A stretch of 64,000 nt of DNA. Origin: Myxococcus eversor. GTDB lineage: Bacteria; Myxococcota; Myxococcia; Myxococcales; Myxococcaceae. The position numbers and the translations under genes are program-made. Shown here piece after piece: positions 47,063-55,257 of this stretch. Each line of letters opens with the position of its first letter. The first letter of the stretch is position 1. Location of the stretch: assembly GCF_010894455.1 (NCBI RefSeq), contig NZ_JAAIXY010000022.1:62001-126000 (forward strand), given 5' to 3'. The notes beneath the pieces were generated by a model, which worked only from the letters and a program-made list of their open reading frames with translations, was not told the origin of the DNA and did no database searches.

Positions 47063-47995
47063 ATGGTCACCGAACGTCCCCCCACCCTCATGCCCGAGGG
47101 CCTCGAACTCATTCAGGGCGACATCAGGCTGACCTCACTGGTCTTCGGCATCAACCTGTACACCCATCGCTCGTTCTATGACGAGGCCGCCGGGTTGCTG
47201 TCCACCTGGGACTTGTTCCTGGCCCGGTGTCCGCCCGAGAGGCTGACGTTTCACGCCACCGAAACCATGAAGGCCCACAAGCCCGTCACGAAGCGGGTGC
47301 TCGGCCTGCTCGGCGCGTGGCTTGCGCCGACGACGCCTCGCAAGAACTACCTCGCGCTGGAACTCAAGGCCAGCCAGGGCCCCGAGGAGGCGCCTGTCGC
47401 CAAGTATGAAATCTGGAACGTGGACGCGAGCAACCAGGCCAACATCTTGTCACTGGCGCTCCCAGCGGGAGCCGCCCAGGAAACGCCGGGCGAGATGCTC
47501 GCGTTCGTGCGGCAACTGGCTGATGTGTTTCCCTTCCGCAGTGGACTCGCGGGCTTCACCTTCGAGTGCTCGCGCTACGACAAGCAGGCGAGCGAAACAC
47601 ATGCGTGGGACATGTCGATGCGTCATCCAGGGATCAACATCGTCCGCATCCCTTTCGACGCCAAGGCGGCCGGCGGTGATGGCATCCCCGGAGTGAATTG
47701 GCTGACGATGATCGACTCCGAGAGATTGAAGCAGCTCGGCGGCGCCATGGTCCTACGGCGCCTGCTTCCGAGCGACATCGAGCTGATTGAGTGTCGCCAT
47801 GGCACCCTCATCCAGGCGGGGCCAAGGCCCCTGTTCGGAGATGTCGGCCAAGGGGACACGCTCCCTCTCTACCGGGAGGTCCATCGGCTGTTGGCACCCT
47901 GGATTGAAATCGCGGCGGAGCAGTCAATGGCGTTGAGAATCGGGAAGGATGCCATTGCCCGGACCGACGCATGGTATCGAAGGCTGGGCGGATGA
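47063..47995 (+). CDS. DUF3396 (type VI immunity family)-like immunity protein
   Basis: 310 residues, cytoplasmic. LTSLVFGINLYTHRSFYDEAAGLLSTW, LRQLADVFPFRSGLAGFTFEC and RHPGINIVRIPFDAK are typical of the DUF3396 family found as partners of polymorphic toxins in Myxococcus and in type VI systems. ATG 47063 was taken; ATG 47090 is possible. It is divergent from the toxin it presumably neutralises, whereas most such pairs are tandem. Confidence 0.8.
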   Translation: MVTERPPTLMPEGLELIQGDIRLTSLVFGINLYTHRSFYDEAAGLLSTWDLFLARCPPERLTFHATETMKAHKPVTKRVLGLLGAWLAPTTPRKNYLALELKASQGPEEAPVAKYEIWNVDASNQANILSLALPAGAAQETPGEMLAFVRQLADVFPFRSGLAGFTFECSRYDKQASETHAWDMSMRHPGINIVRIPFDAKAAGGDGIPGVNWLTMIDSERLKQLGGAMVLRRLLPSDIELIECRHGTLIQAGPRPLFGDVGQGDTLPLYREVHRLLAPWIEIAAEQSMALRIGKDAIARTDAWYRRLGG

Positions 47996-48004
47996 TGAGA
48001 CGCG

Positions 48005-48031
48005 GCAGCCCGAGCGAGCAGCTCCGGCTGC
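48005..48031. terminator. Imperfect bidirectional terminator hairpin
   Basis: GCAGCC/GGCTGC plus GAGC/GCTC with one C-C mismatch and a 5-nt loop, in the convergent space after the immunity gene. Confidence 0.45.
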
Positions 48032-48083
48032 GTGACCGCCCATTTCGAGACCGCGCTCCGGCGAGCCGCCCGTTGAAGGTGGC

Positions 48084-48548
48084 TCAGTAGCGGGTGTGGA
48101 CCTGCCCCTGGAGCGTGGTGTCGTCCGCCTGGCTCCACTGGACGGAGAACCTCAGCTGGCACGTGATTCCCGTCCTGTATGAGAAAGGGACCTGCTGGCC
48201 GCACGGGATTCCCTGGGCGGCCAGGACGAGTCGACCGCTCCGGGCCATGTCGGTCACCCGGATGCTCCACGTCCCCTCCGGCGGCGCGGCGACCTGGAAA
48301 TAGCCCGAGAGGCTGACCCAGGCGGTGATCTGCCTCTCGGTCGTGAGCGAGCCCATCCCTCCCACGATGGGCATGCTGAAGGGCATGTCGACGGCCTCGC
48401 CGAGCACCATGGAGGCCTTTGCCTCATCTCCCTCGGCGTCGACATGATTCGCGAGCAGCACCCGCTGCTCGGGCGTCAGCTTCAGCCGAGCCGCGGTGGC
48501 CTCGCCCATCGCTTCGAGCCCCGCATCCAGGGTCATGGAGTTCTTCAT
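48084..48548 (-). CDS. Hypothetical protein
   Basis: 154 residues, no signal peptide. The N-terminal part is helical (MKNSMTLDAGLEAMGEATAAR, LTPEQRVLLANH) and the C-terminal half beta-rich (ITAWVSLSGYFQVAAPPEG, CQLRFSVQWSQADD). The ATG at 48548 has GGGAGGA about 8 bases upstream. Family not recognised. Confidence 0.65.
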   Translation of the reverse strand: MKNSMTLDAGLEAMGEATAARLKLTPEQRVLLANHVDAEGDEAKASMVLGEAVDMPFSMPIVGGMGSLTTERQITAWVSLSGYFQVAAPPEGTWSIRVTDMARSGRLVLAAQGIPCGQQVPFSYRTGITCQLRFSVQWSQADDTTLQGQVHTRY

Positions 48549-48771
48549 GGCGTCGTCCTCCCAGACGAGTGAATGGCAACGTCGGGAAGTTCAGTCCAAA
48601 CATCCCGACATTGGGAGGGCTCCATGCCATGCTGGCGCCGACTGTAAGGTGCTTCACATGCGTTCTGTTCACGCATCCGCCCGGGCTGTCCCCACCGAGC
48701 CCGCCAAAGCCGCGCGGAATCCTTTTGATTGTTGATTTGCTCACGAGAGCCGCTCCGCGTTAAGGGGCGGC

Positions 48772-49452
48772 ATGACCCCATTCGAAAGCAGCTTTCCGCG
48801 ATTCTCCCGTGCGTTGTTCACCGCGCTGTGCGTCTTCATTGCCGCCTGTGACGACTCGGACGAGTCGACTTCGACTCCCATCGCCGAGGCGCGCGCGCAG
48901 GCGACAGGGACGCAGGCCACCATCGAGGGCTACGTCAGCGTCCAGCCCGGAGCGTTCGCCTCGGCCCTGGGCGACGAGGGCTTCGCGTTGCAGGACGCCA
49001 CGAGCGGCGTCTACGTCAAGATGGAGCAGAAGCAGTCGTTCAATCTGGGCTCCCGCGTCCGCGTCACCGGGACGCTCGACGAGCAGAACAAGCTGCGCAT
49101 CCTGAAGGCCAATCCCGAGGACGTGGAGCTGCTGAGCGGCTCGCAGACTGTCTCCGCCAAGACGGTGACCACCGGCGCCGTCAACGAGTCCGTCGAGGGT
49201 CAGATCATCAAGGTGACGGGCGACGTGACGCAGACGTTCCAGGACGATTCGCCCTACGGCTACAAGCTCTACGTGAATGACGGCTCGGGTGAGGTGCAGG
49301 TGTTCGTCCACGTCTCGGCCGGCTTCGACGCGAGCGGGCTGCAGGCGCTGAAGCTGGGAGACACCCTCACCGTGGTGGGACTGGCCGCCCAGTACGAGAC
49401 CACCTACGAGGTGGCGCCCCGGTCTCCCGGGGACCTGACCGTCGCGCCCTGA
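48772..49452 (+). CDS. OB-fold-like lipoprotein
   Basis: 226 residues. Lipobox FIAAC (Cys26). Two beta-barrel modules of about 85 residues follow (ATIEGYVSVQPGAFASALGDEG, ITGTL-like SRVRVTGTLDEQNKLRIL; then EGQIIKVTGDVTQTFQDD, LKLGDTLTVVGLAAQY), resembling nucleic-acid-binding-type OB folds of secreted nucleases but without catalytic residues. ATG preceded by AAGGGGCGG. Function unknown. Confidence 0.75.
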   Translation: MTPFESSFPRFSRALFTALCVFIAACDDSDESTSTPIAEARAQATGTQATIEGYVSVQPGAFASALGDEGFALQDATSGVYVKMEQKQSFNLGSRVRVTGTLDEQNKLRILKANPEDVELLSGSQTVSAKTVTTGAVNESVEGQIIKVTGDVTQTFQDDSPYGYKLYVNDGSGEVQVFVHVSAGFDASGLQALKLGDTLTVVGLAAQYETTYEVAPRSPGDLTVAP

Positions 49453-49630
49453 TTCCGACGATCAACGGCGTCTGCCTTTTCCGGCGCCCCCCCTGGGGTC
49501 CAGGCTCCCCAGTGAAGGGAGCGCCGAACGGGCGTCCTGGGGACCGCACACCCCAGGCGCCCACGTCGTTTCGGGGCCCTGGCGGCGGACTCCTTCTTGC
49601 CCATGCAGCGGGGCACTGGAGGAGCAGGCC

Positions 49631-50443
49631 ATGCGAATCGACAGCGCGGGATGGACGCACGTGGGGCGCCGTGCGCACAACGAGGATGCCTGGGTGAGCC
49701 GGGGAGACCTGGGGTTGTTCGTCGTCGCGGACGGGGTGGCCCGCGACTCGGAGACCACATGGCCCCACCGGCCGCTCCCGAAGCTCAGCTCCGAGGAGAA
49801 CCTGCTGCTCGGCTGCGCACGACTTGCCCCGCGCACCGTGCGCGCGCGGCGTGGGGGCCCTGCGTGGAATGAGCTCCACCCTGGTGGCGCTCGCCCTGAG
49901 TCCCCGAGGCGCGGCCGTGGGGCACATCGCAGGCTGGGCGCCAGGCTCAGCCACCGCAACCTCGTGGGCGTGCACGACCTGGGTGACTTCGGAATCGCCA
50001 AGGCCACCCTGCCGAAGGACCAGACGCGCTCCGGCGTGCGCAAGGGAACCTACGGCTACATGTCCCCGGAGCAGGCCCGCGGCGGAGTGCTGGGCGCCAC
50101 CAGTGACTTGTTCTCGCTCGGAATCCTCCTGCACGAGTTGCTCACCGGGCGCAGGCCCTTCGACGGGGAGACGCCCTTCGAGACCCTGGAGAACATCCGC
50201 GAGGCGAAGCTCGGCGCCCTGGCCGACGTGGACGAGGACCTGAGGCCCGTGCGCCACACCTGCCTCTCGAGGCGACCGGAGGACCGCGTGGCCTCCGCCG
50301 AGGCCCTGCACCGGATGCTCACCCCACCGCGACGCGCACGCCCGGACGCAGGCCCGCTGGAGCTGGCGCGGTGGGTGCGCACCGCGATGGGAGAACCCCG
50401 CGCGGGCCTCCCGAACCAGGAGACGGTGCTGGAAGCGCCGTGA
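49631..50443 (+). pseudogene. Mosaic pseudogene: PP2C phosphatase fragments fused to Ser/Thr kinase fragments
   Basis: The first about 40 codons read as a PP2C N-terminus (GWTHVGRRAHNEDAWVSRGD, LFVVADGV). The next PP2C segment, GMSSTLVALALSPRGAAVGH, is encoded from about 49868 in a different frame, so a frameshift has occurred. Returning to the first frame, LSHRNLVGVHDLG (kinase helix C to beta 4) joins directly to DFGIAKATLPKDQ (activation segment) and GTYGYMSPEQARGG, so the catalytic loop HRD and about 90 residues are deleted. The rest of the kinase lobe follows to 50443. A good ribosome-binding site remains at 49617-49623. It cannot encode an active enzyme. Confidence 0.8.
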
Positions 50444-50563
50444 GCCACCGCCGCGCCCGGCGGGCCACATCCCGAGCGACTCACCGCCGATGGCGCTCGC
50501 GTGCGCGTCGCCCGGTGTTCCGTCCATTCATGGGGAGTGGCGCCCGACCCGGCATGACTGACT

Positions 50564-50592
50564 TTGATGTTTTCCGGCTTAAGCTGGATAAT
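50564..50592 (+). promoter_or_regulatory. Sigma-70-type promoter with palindrome in its spacer
   Basis: TTGATG (-35, 50564-50569), 17-bp spacer, GATAAT (-10, 50587-50592), upstream of the small secreted gene at 50652. The spacer contains the near-palindrome CCGGCTTAAGCTGG (50574-50587), a possible operator. Confidence 0.6.
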
Positions 50593-50651
50593 TGCGCCGC
50601 CGTGTGACGTGGCACGGCTTGCTCAACCCGAAGTCCTGTCGCGGAGACCAC

Positions 50652-50954
50652 ATGAAACTCATCTCGAAGTCGTCGTTCGCGGGTGTCCTGGCGCTGGTGC
50701 TGGCTCCATTGTCCGCGTCGGCGCTGCCGCTGGACTGTGACATCGCCTGTGAAGAGTTCGAGTCGTGCAGCCTCAAGTGTGCAGTGCCCTGGACCTCGCG
50801 AGTCATCACCTGCGGAATGTGGGCGGACCTCTATCATTCGGGTACGACGTGCGTGCCCACGCTGACGGCCGAGGACATCGAGGAGGAGCTGATGTCCTCC
50901 GAGGACGTCGACGCGTCCTCGGCGTGCTCCGAGCAGGACGACTCCGCGCGGTAG
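50652..50954 (+). CDS. Small secreted Cys-rich protein
   Basis: 100 residues. The signal peptide (MKLISKSSFAGVLALVLAPL) ends SASA. The mature protein has seven Cys, including CDIACEEFESCSLKC, with an acidic C-terminus (EDIEEELMSSEDVDASS). Probably disulfide-bonded outside the cytoplasm. A well-formed promoter lies just upstream. Family not recognised. Confidence 0.7.
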   Translation: MKLISKSSFAGVLALVLAPLSASALPLDCDIACEEFESCSLKCAVPWTSRVITCGMWADLYHSGTTCVPTLTAEDIEEELMSSEDVDASSACSEQDDSAR

Positions 50955-51053
50955 GGAGGTCCCCGGGGCCACGCGCGCAAGGTGCGCGTGGCGCCCGGAG
51001 TTCGAGGGCGAGGTGAAGCACCGCGGAGCTGTCGGCGCTCAACTGACCGGGTG

Positions 51054-51761
51054 TCAGGTCGCGTCGGCGGACTGGGCGGCCGGCGCGCGGCACATCTCCA
51101 GGAGCTTCTTCTTCTCGACGGCCGAGGCGCTCGCCCAATCCGGATGTTCCGAGGCGACGCAGGTCGGCTGGGTGGGGGCCTCGGGCGGAGCCTCCGGCCT
51201 GGCGATCAACGCACCAGGGCCGCTGGTCTGTCCCAACCCCAGCTCCAGCAGCATGCCGCGGATGGCCTCCGCCTCCTCCTTCCCGGTCATCTGGTCCCGG
51301 CCGTGCCAGAGCGAGCCGGTAATGACATTCTTGTCGCAGCTCGGCACCCAGGCGGGCGGGGCGTCACTGCACACCGCGCGGCCGTCCATGGTGGGTTTGC
51401 CAATCAAGTCCATCCGGGTGACGCCGTCCTCGCGGGGCGTCAGCAGCACGAAGAACACGGACCCCACCGTGTTCGTGGAGCCGCTGACGATTTTGGTCCC
51501 CGACACCGTGGTCAACGCCGTGCGCTGTCCCTTGAAGACATAGACGACGCTCCTGTCCTTGCGGACTTGCTTCTCCGTCACCGGGAAGCCGCGCTTGCTC
51601 ATCAACTCCGTGATGCGCCGCGCGGCGTCATCCGTGCCTCCTTGGAGGAGCGCCTCGGACTCCTTCGCATCCAGGAATGAGTGGCTGCTGGTCCGAATGC
51701 TGGAGATGCAGCCGCTGCCCAGAATCACCATGCCCGCCAGGGCCCATGCTTGGATTTTCAT
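51054..51761 (-). CDS. Lipoprotein, hypothetical
   Basis: 235 residues. Lipobox LGSGC (Cys18). Mature part with RITELMSKRGFPVTEKQVRKDRSVVYVFKGQR and GSVFFVLLTPREDGVTRMDLIGKPTMDG, then a Pro/Ala tail. Several Cys may form disulfides. The ATG at 51761 was chosen over the upstream ATG at 51779 because it places the basic N-region right before the signal. Family not recognised. Confidence 0.7.
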   Translation of the reverse strand: MKIQAWALAGMVILGSGCISSIRTSSHSFLDAKESEALLQGGTDDAARRITELMSKRGFPVTEKQVRKDRSVVYVFKGQRTALTTVSGTKIVSGSTNTVGSVFFVLLTPREDGVTRMDLIGKPTMDGRAVCSDAPPAWVPSCDKNVITGSLWHGRDQMTGKEEAEAIRGMLLELGLGQTSGPGALIARPEAPPEAPTQPTCVASEHPDWASASAVEKKKLLEMCRAPAAQSADAT

Positions 51762-51891
51762 GGGAGGTTTCCCTAGCATTTGTCATTCCAGGCTCGTCGC
51801 ACGTCAGGCTTTCGAGCGGAGGGGCCCCCGGAACCTCGCGTCCGCGCCGCGTGTCCTCATGACAGACCGTGCTGCGGGGAAGTGCGTGGAT

Positions 51892-51920
51892 GCGGATTCC
51901 GCATGTTTTGCGGAAATCGC
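51892..51920. other. Imperfect inverted repeat
   Basis: GCGGATTCCGC (51892-51902) and GCGGAAATCGC (51910-51920) pair at 9 of 11 positions around a 7-nt loop. It may be a terminator for the gene ending at 52006 or a regulatory site for the lipoprotein at 51761. Confidence 0.35.
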
Positions 51921-52005
51921 ACTGCCATTTCCTCCACGCGCGAGTCTCTACCCGCCGGAGCCCTGAAGTGGCCGGGGACCACTCCGGGCGTCGAGGACAG
52001 CCAGC

Positions 52006-52488
52006 TCAGGGCTCGGGGAAGCCTTCGCGCACCCACTCGTTGGCGACGTCTCTGCTGAACTTGAAGTTCGTGGGCACGCGATGCTTCGCGACGGTCGCGC
52101 CCGCGTTGTCGATGGCCAGGAGCAGCGCGTGGGGATCATACTCATCGGCCACGAGCTCGAGCCGGACCTCGTACCAGCGGCCCTCCCAGGCGATGGAGAG
52201 CTTCCGCGTCATGGCCTGGTCGCGCTGTCGCGCGGACCGGTCGAGGACCTCCGAGGCCGTCTTCACGAAGGTCGCGAACGCTGGCGCATCGAAGGGCTTG
52301 GGGTTCTTCTTGTCGCGGCCCATCACCCACGGACTGATGAGGACGGGCTCGGCGATCCCCTGCTTGCGGATCTCCACGGCCCAGCCGTCATCATCCTCGT
52401 ACTTGATGACCCGGGCCGACCAGCCATTCTTCCGCCAGAACGTAGGCTCCATCACTTCGGGCTCGGTAGGTGTGCTCTCGGCGCTCAT
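52006..52488 (-). CDS. Hypothetical protein
   Basis: 160 residues, cytoplasmic, charged (GWSARVIKYEDDDGWAVEIRKQG, FKFSRDVANEWVREGFPEP). The ATG at 52488 has GAGGAAC five bases upstream. Family not recognised; the Trp/Lys/Glu-rich ending is reminiscent of small myxobacterial paralog families. Confidence 0.65.
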   Translation of the reverse strand: MSAESTPTEPEVMEPTFWRKNGWSARVIKYEDDDGWAVEIRKQGIAEPVLISPWVMGRDKKNPKPFDAPAFATFVKTASEVLDRSARQRDQAMTRKLSIAWEGRWYEVRLELVADEYDPHALLLAIDNAGATVAKHRVPTNFKFSRDVANEWVREGFPEP

Positions 52489-52781
52489 GGTGTTCCTCAT
52501 ACCCTTCGACGGCCGTTTGCCGGAGCAGAGAATGCGCTTTCCTCTGCCCCGCGGAAGTCGACCGCGCGCTCGACCTCCTCGCGGCCGAGCGCTCCTCGCG
52601 ACGCTGATCGCTGGATGGGGGGCAGAAGGAACCGAGCCCTCGTATGGACGGTGCAGAAGCCCAGTAGATTCGCGCCCTTACCTCGCACCCGCCCGGAACG
52701 ACTCCACTGCGGCATCCCTCCGCGTCCCCTGCCGTCCCGTCCTCTTCCGGGCCGTTCCGCAGGTTCGTGCGACCTTCATAG

Positions 52782-53126
52782 GGGCAGACCCACTGGGTCC
52801 AGCCGATTCTATCGCTAGAGAACCTGCGTCGAGATCCCACCGAACTCAGCGGGCTGCTCGTCTCGATCACGAACCTGATTGATGAGCTGGCAGCCGATGG
52901 GCGCTGGCGCATACGGCTTCTTGGCGACATCTCGATGCGGCCCGCCACTGTCGCGGACTCACTGACATCGGCGACACAACGCACGGAACAGGCCATCCGC
53001 ATGAATGTGAATATCGCGGTCGCCTCTAGTGGACGAGATGAGATTGCCTGCGCCATGCGTGCACTGCTGGCAGAACACGCCGCGGCAGGCACACCACTTT
53101 CCATCGGAGACATACTCCCAGCTTGA
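52782..53126 (+). pseudogene. Cis-prenyltransferase (UppS-like) remnant, both ends missing
   Basis: The open frame from 52782 carries only the central-to-C-terminal part of an undecaprenyl-diphosphate-synthase-type enzyme: LSLENLRRDPTELSGLLVSI, WRIRLLGDISMRPATVADSL and NVNIAVASSGRDEIACAMRAL. These align with the family order WS-ENW-like, IGD...LP and NIA-YGGR. The N-terminal DGNRRWA catalytic loop is absent (a stop precedes the fragment at 52779) and the frame stops at 53126, before the final RxSxF segment. With no start codon it is a relic. Confidence 0.7.
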
Positions 53127-53283
53127 CCTGATTCGCGCCGAACATGTCGCATGGCTCCGACAAATGGGCCTGGTCCGTGACGAGATGAGCCTTCAGCGCC
53201 TCATGGAGTACAACTTTCTTCCCACTGCGGCGCAGATCGCTTGGCATGTAGATGTATTTCGATGTCGGCGAATCAGGCGGTGA
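53101..53283 (+). pseudogene. Probable class I terpene-synthase remnant
   Basis: In another frame than the UppS fragment, about 60 codons read DLIRAEHVAWLRQMGLVRDE then LMEYNFLPTAAQIAWHVD, which fits the N-terminal helices of bacterial terpene cyclases (W..., GLV..., F..AA). The metal-binding DDxx(D) and NSE motifs are absent. This identification is tentative. Confidence 0.35.
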
Positions 53284-53719
53284 CATGGAATTGCCCCTGT
53301 GCGTCGCGGAACACCCTGACATCAAGAAGACCGGAAACCAAGAATGGTCCAACATCACCCAGCGATTTCAGGACAAGAGCCCTGCCAGGAATGCATCCGC
53401 GTCCGTTCAAGGTGCCTCGGTCCTCGGAAGTCACAGCAGGGCGTGGGGTTGCTGCTGTCAAATGCGTGCGGGCCATGGAAGTGGCTCGTGCGGGCAAGCC
53501 CGCTCACCCAGCTTGCCTTTCCGCATTCTCTCTCGTCTCCCCAGCGCGCCTGTGCGCAACAACAAGACAGGAAACATCCGCCGCAACCAGATCGGCGCCG
53601 GCACGCACTATTCACTAACAGCATGTCAGACAGACCTGTCAAAGAGTCGTCCCACTTCCTTGCCAAGACGAAAGGACCATTCCTGGCCCGTCTGGTAAAG
53701 AAGAGTGGAGACGGACGCC
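53284..53719. other. Region without an intact gene, 436 bp
   Basis: Overlapping short open frames on both strands, none with a start, recognised family or protein-like composition throughout. It directly follows the degraded isoprenoid genes, so it probably contains further decayed sequence. Confidence 0.4.
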
Positions 53720-55228
53720 ATGCTGATTGGAATCGCATCCCGCCGGGGGGCGGTGTTGCTCGCTGCATTGGGGTTGGGAACCTTGCTCGGCTGTGGCAGC
53801 GCCACGGAAGCACCTGAGGCAGCGGAGCCCGGCACTGCGCCCGCAGGGGACATGCGCAATAGCGAGGCGGACCTCTATGTGGCCTCCGCGCGGTTGTGGC
53901 GGCCGATGAGCGTGTCCGTATGCTGGGAGAACCCAGGAGCGGGAAGCGCCACGCAGCGGCAGTGGGTGCGCGACGCGGTAACACGTACGTGGGAAGCCCG
54001 CTCCGGGATTCGATTCACCGGCTGGGGCACTTGCGCGGCAGGGACCCTGGGCATCCGCCTCAACATCAGCGACGTCGGCCCGCATGCGAAGGGTCTGGGA
54101 AACACTCTCAACGGCGTCTCCGCGGGTGTGGTGCTGAACTTCACGTTCATCAACTGGGGCCCAAGCTGCCAGAACACACTCCAATACTGCATCGAAACGA
54201 TTGCCGTGCATGAGTTCGGCCACGCCCTGGGCTACGCCCACGAGCAGAACCGCGCGGACACTCCAGGCTCTTGTACCGAGCCCCCGCAAGGCTCCAATGG
54301 TGACCTGACCATCGGCGCGTGGGACCTGAGCTCGGTGATGAACTACTGCAATCCGCAGTGGAATGGGGATGGCAACCTCAGCGTCACGGACCAACGAGGA
54401 GTGCAGCAGACGTATGGCGTTCCCTGGGGCTCTCTGGGAGGCAATCTCACCTCCGGGCCCACGGTGGCCGCTCGCGGCACGAACCGGTTGGACGTATTCG
54501 CCCGAGGGGCCGACAACCAATTGTGGCAGCGGTACTGGGATGGAGCGTGGAGCACGTGGGGCTCGCTCGGCGGCATCTCCCTGTCGTCAGCCCCCGTGGC
54601 GGTGAGCAAGGACTCAGTCACCATCGACGTGTTCGCCCTGGCAAACGACAACACCATCCAGCAGAAGTCCTGGACAGGGACCACGTGGACGAACTGGTCT
54701 ACGCTGGGTGGTAACTTCACCTCGGGACCCACCGTGGCCGCGTGGGGCTCGAACCGGATGGACCTGTTCGTCAGGGGGCCCGACAACAAGCTGTGGCAGT
54801 CCTACTGGAATGGATCCATTTGGAGCCCGTGGGGCTCGCTCGACGGTACCCTGGCGTCGGAACCAGCGGCGGTGAGTTGGGGCGCCAACCGAATCGACGT
54901 GTTCGCCCGGGGGACAGACAACTCCATCATCCGGAAGTCCTGGAATGGAACCACATGGACGGGTTGGTCATCCCTGGGCGGCAACTTCGTTTCGTCCCCC
55001 GCAGTGGCTTCCCGAGGGGCCAACCTGCTGGATGTGTTCGCCCGAAGCGCGGACAACAGCCTGTGGATCAACAGCTGGAATGGCGCGAGTTGGAGCGGTT
55101 GGACGTGGCTCGGCGGTGAGCTGTCCTTCGCGCCAGGCGCCGTGAGCAAGGCATCTGGACATCTCGATGTCTTCTACACCGCCCCTGATGGAGCGGTGCG
55201 ACAATCCGTCTATCGGAACGGGTGGTAG
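53720..55228 (+). CDS. Metzincin-type metalloprotease lipoprotein with PLL-like beta-propeller
   Basis: 502 residues. Lipobox LLGC (Cys25). Protease domain to about 235 with HEFGHALGYAHEQ at 164-176 (HExxHxxGxxHE). The rest is six repeats of about 46 residues, each NxTSGPTVAARGxNRLDVFARGxDNQLWQ...W..WGSLGG, matching the PLL-type (Photorhabdus lectin) propeller that binds sugars such as fucose. So the enzyme probably targets glycosylated surfaces. The ATG at 53720 puts the signal peptide at the N-terminus. Confidence 0.88.
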   Translation: MLIGIASRRGAVLLAALGLGTLLGCGSATEAPEAAEPGTAPAGDMRNSEADLYVASARLWRPMSVSVCWENPGAGSATQRQWVRDAVTRTWEARSGIRFTGWGTCAAGTLGIRLNISDVGPHAKGLGNTLNGVSAGVVLNFTFINWGPSCQNTLQYCIETIAVHEFGHALGYAHEQNRADTPGSCTEPPQGSNGDLTIGAWDLSSVMNYCNPQWNGDGNLSVTDQRGVQQTYGVPWGSLGGNLTSGPTVAARGTNRLDVFARGADNQLWQRYWDGAWSTWGSLGGISLSSAPVAVSKDSVTIDVFALANDNTIQQKSWTGTTWTNWSTLGGNFTSGPTVAAWGSNRMDLFVRGPDNKLWQSYWNGSIWSPWGSLDGTLASEPAAVSWGANRIDVFARGTDNSIIRKSWNGTTWTGWSSLGGNFVSSPAVASRGANLLDVFARSADNSLWINSWNGASWSGWTWLGGELSFAPGAVSKASGHLDVFYTAPDGAVRQSVYRNGW

Positions 55229-55257
55229 ACGGTTGAGTTGACGCCGAAGGCCCGTCG

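Noticed and set aside
50609..50622. TGGCACGGCTTGCT, resembling a sigma-54 promoter
   Set aside because: The GG-to-GC spacing is two bases too short, and a better sigma-70 promoter lies just upstream.
53252..53698. Plus-strand frame of 148 codons after the terpene-synthase remnant
   Set aside because: No start context, mixed composition, and the minus strand is equally open; no support for a gene.
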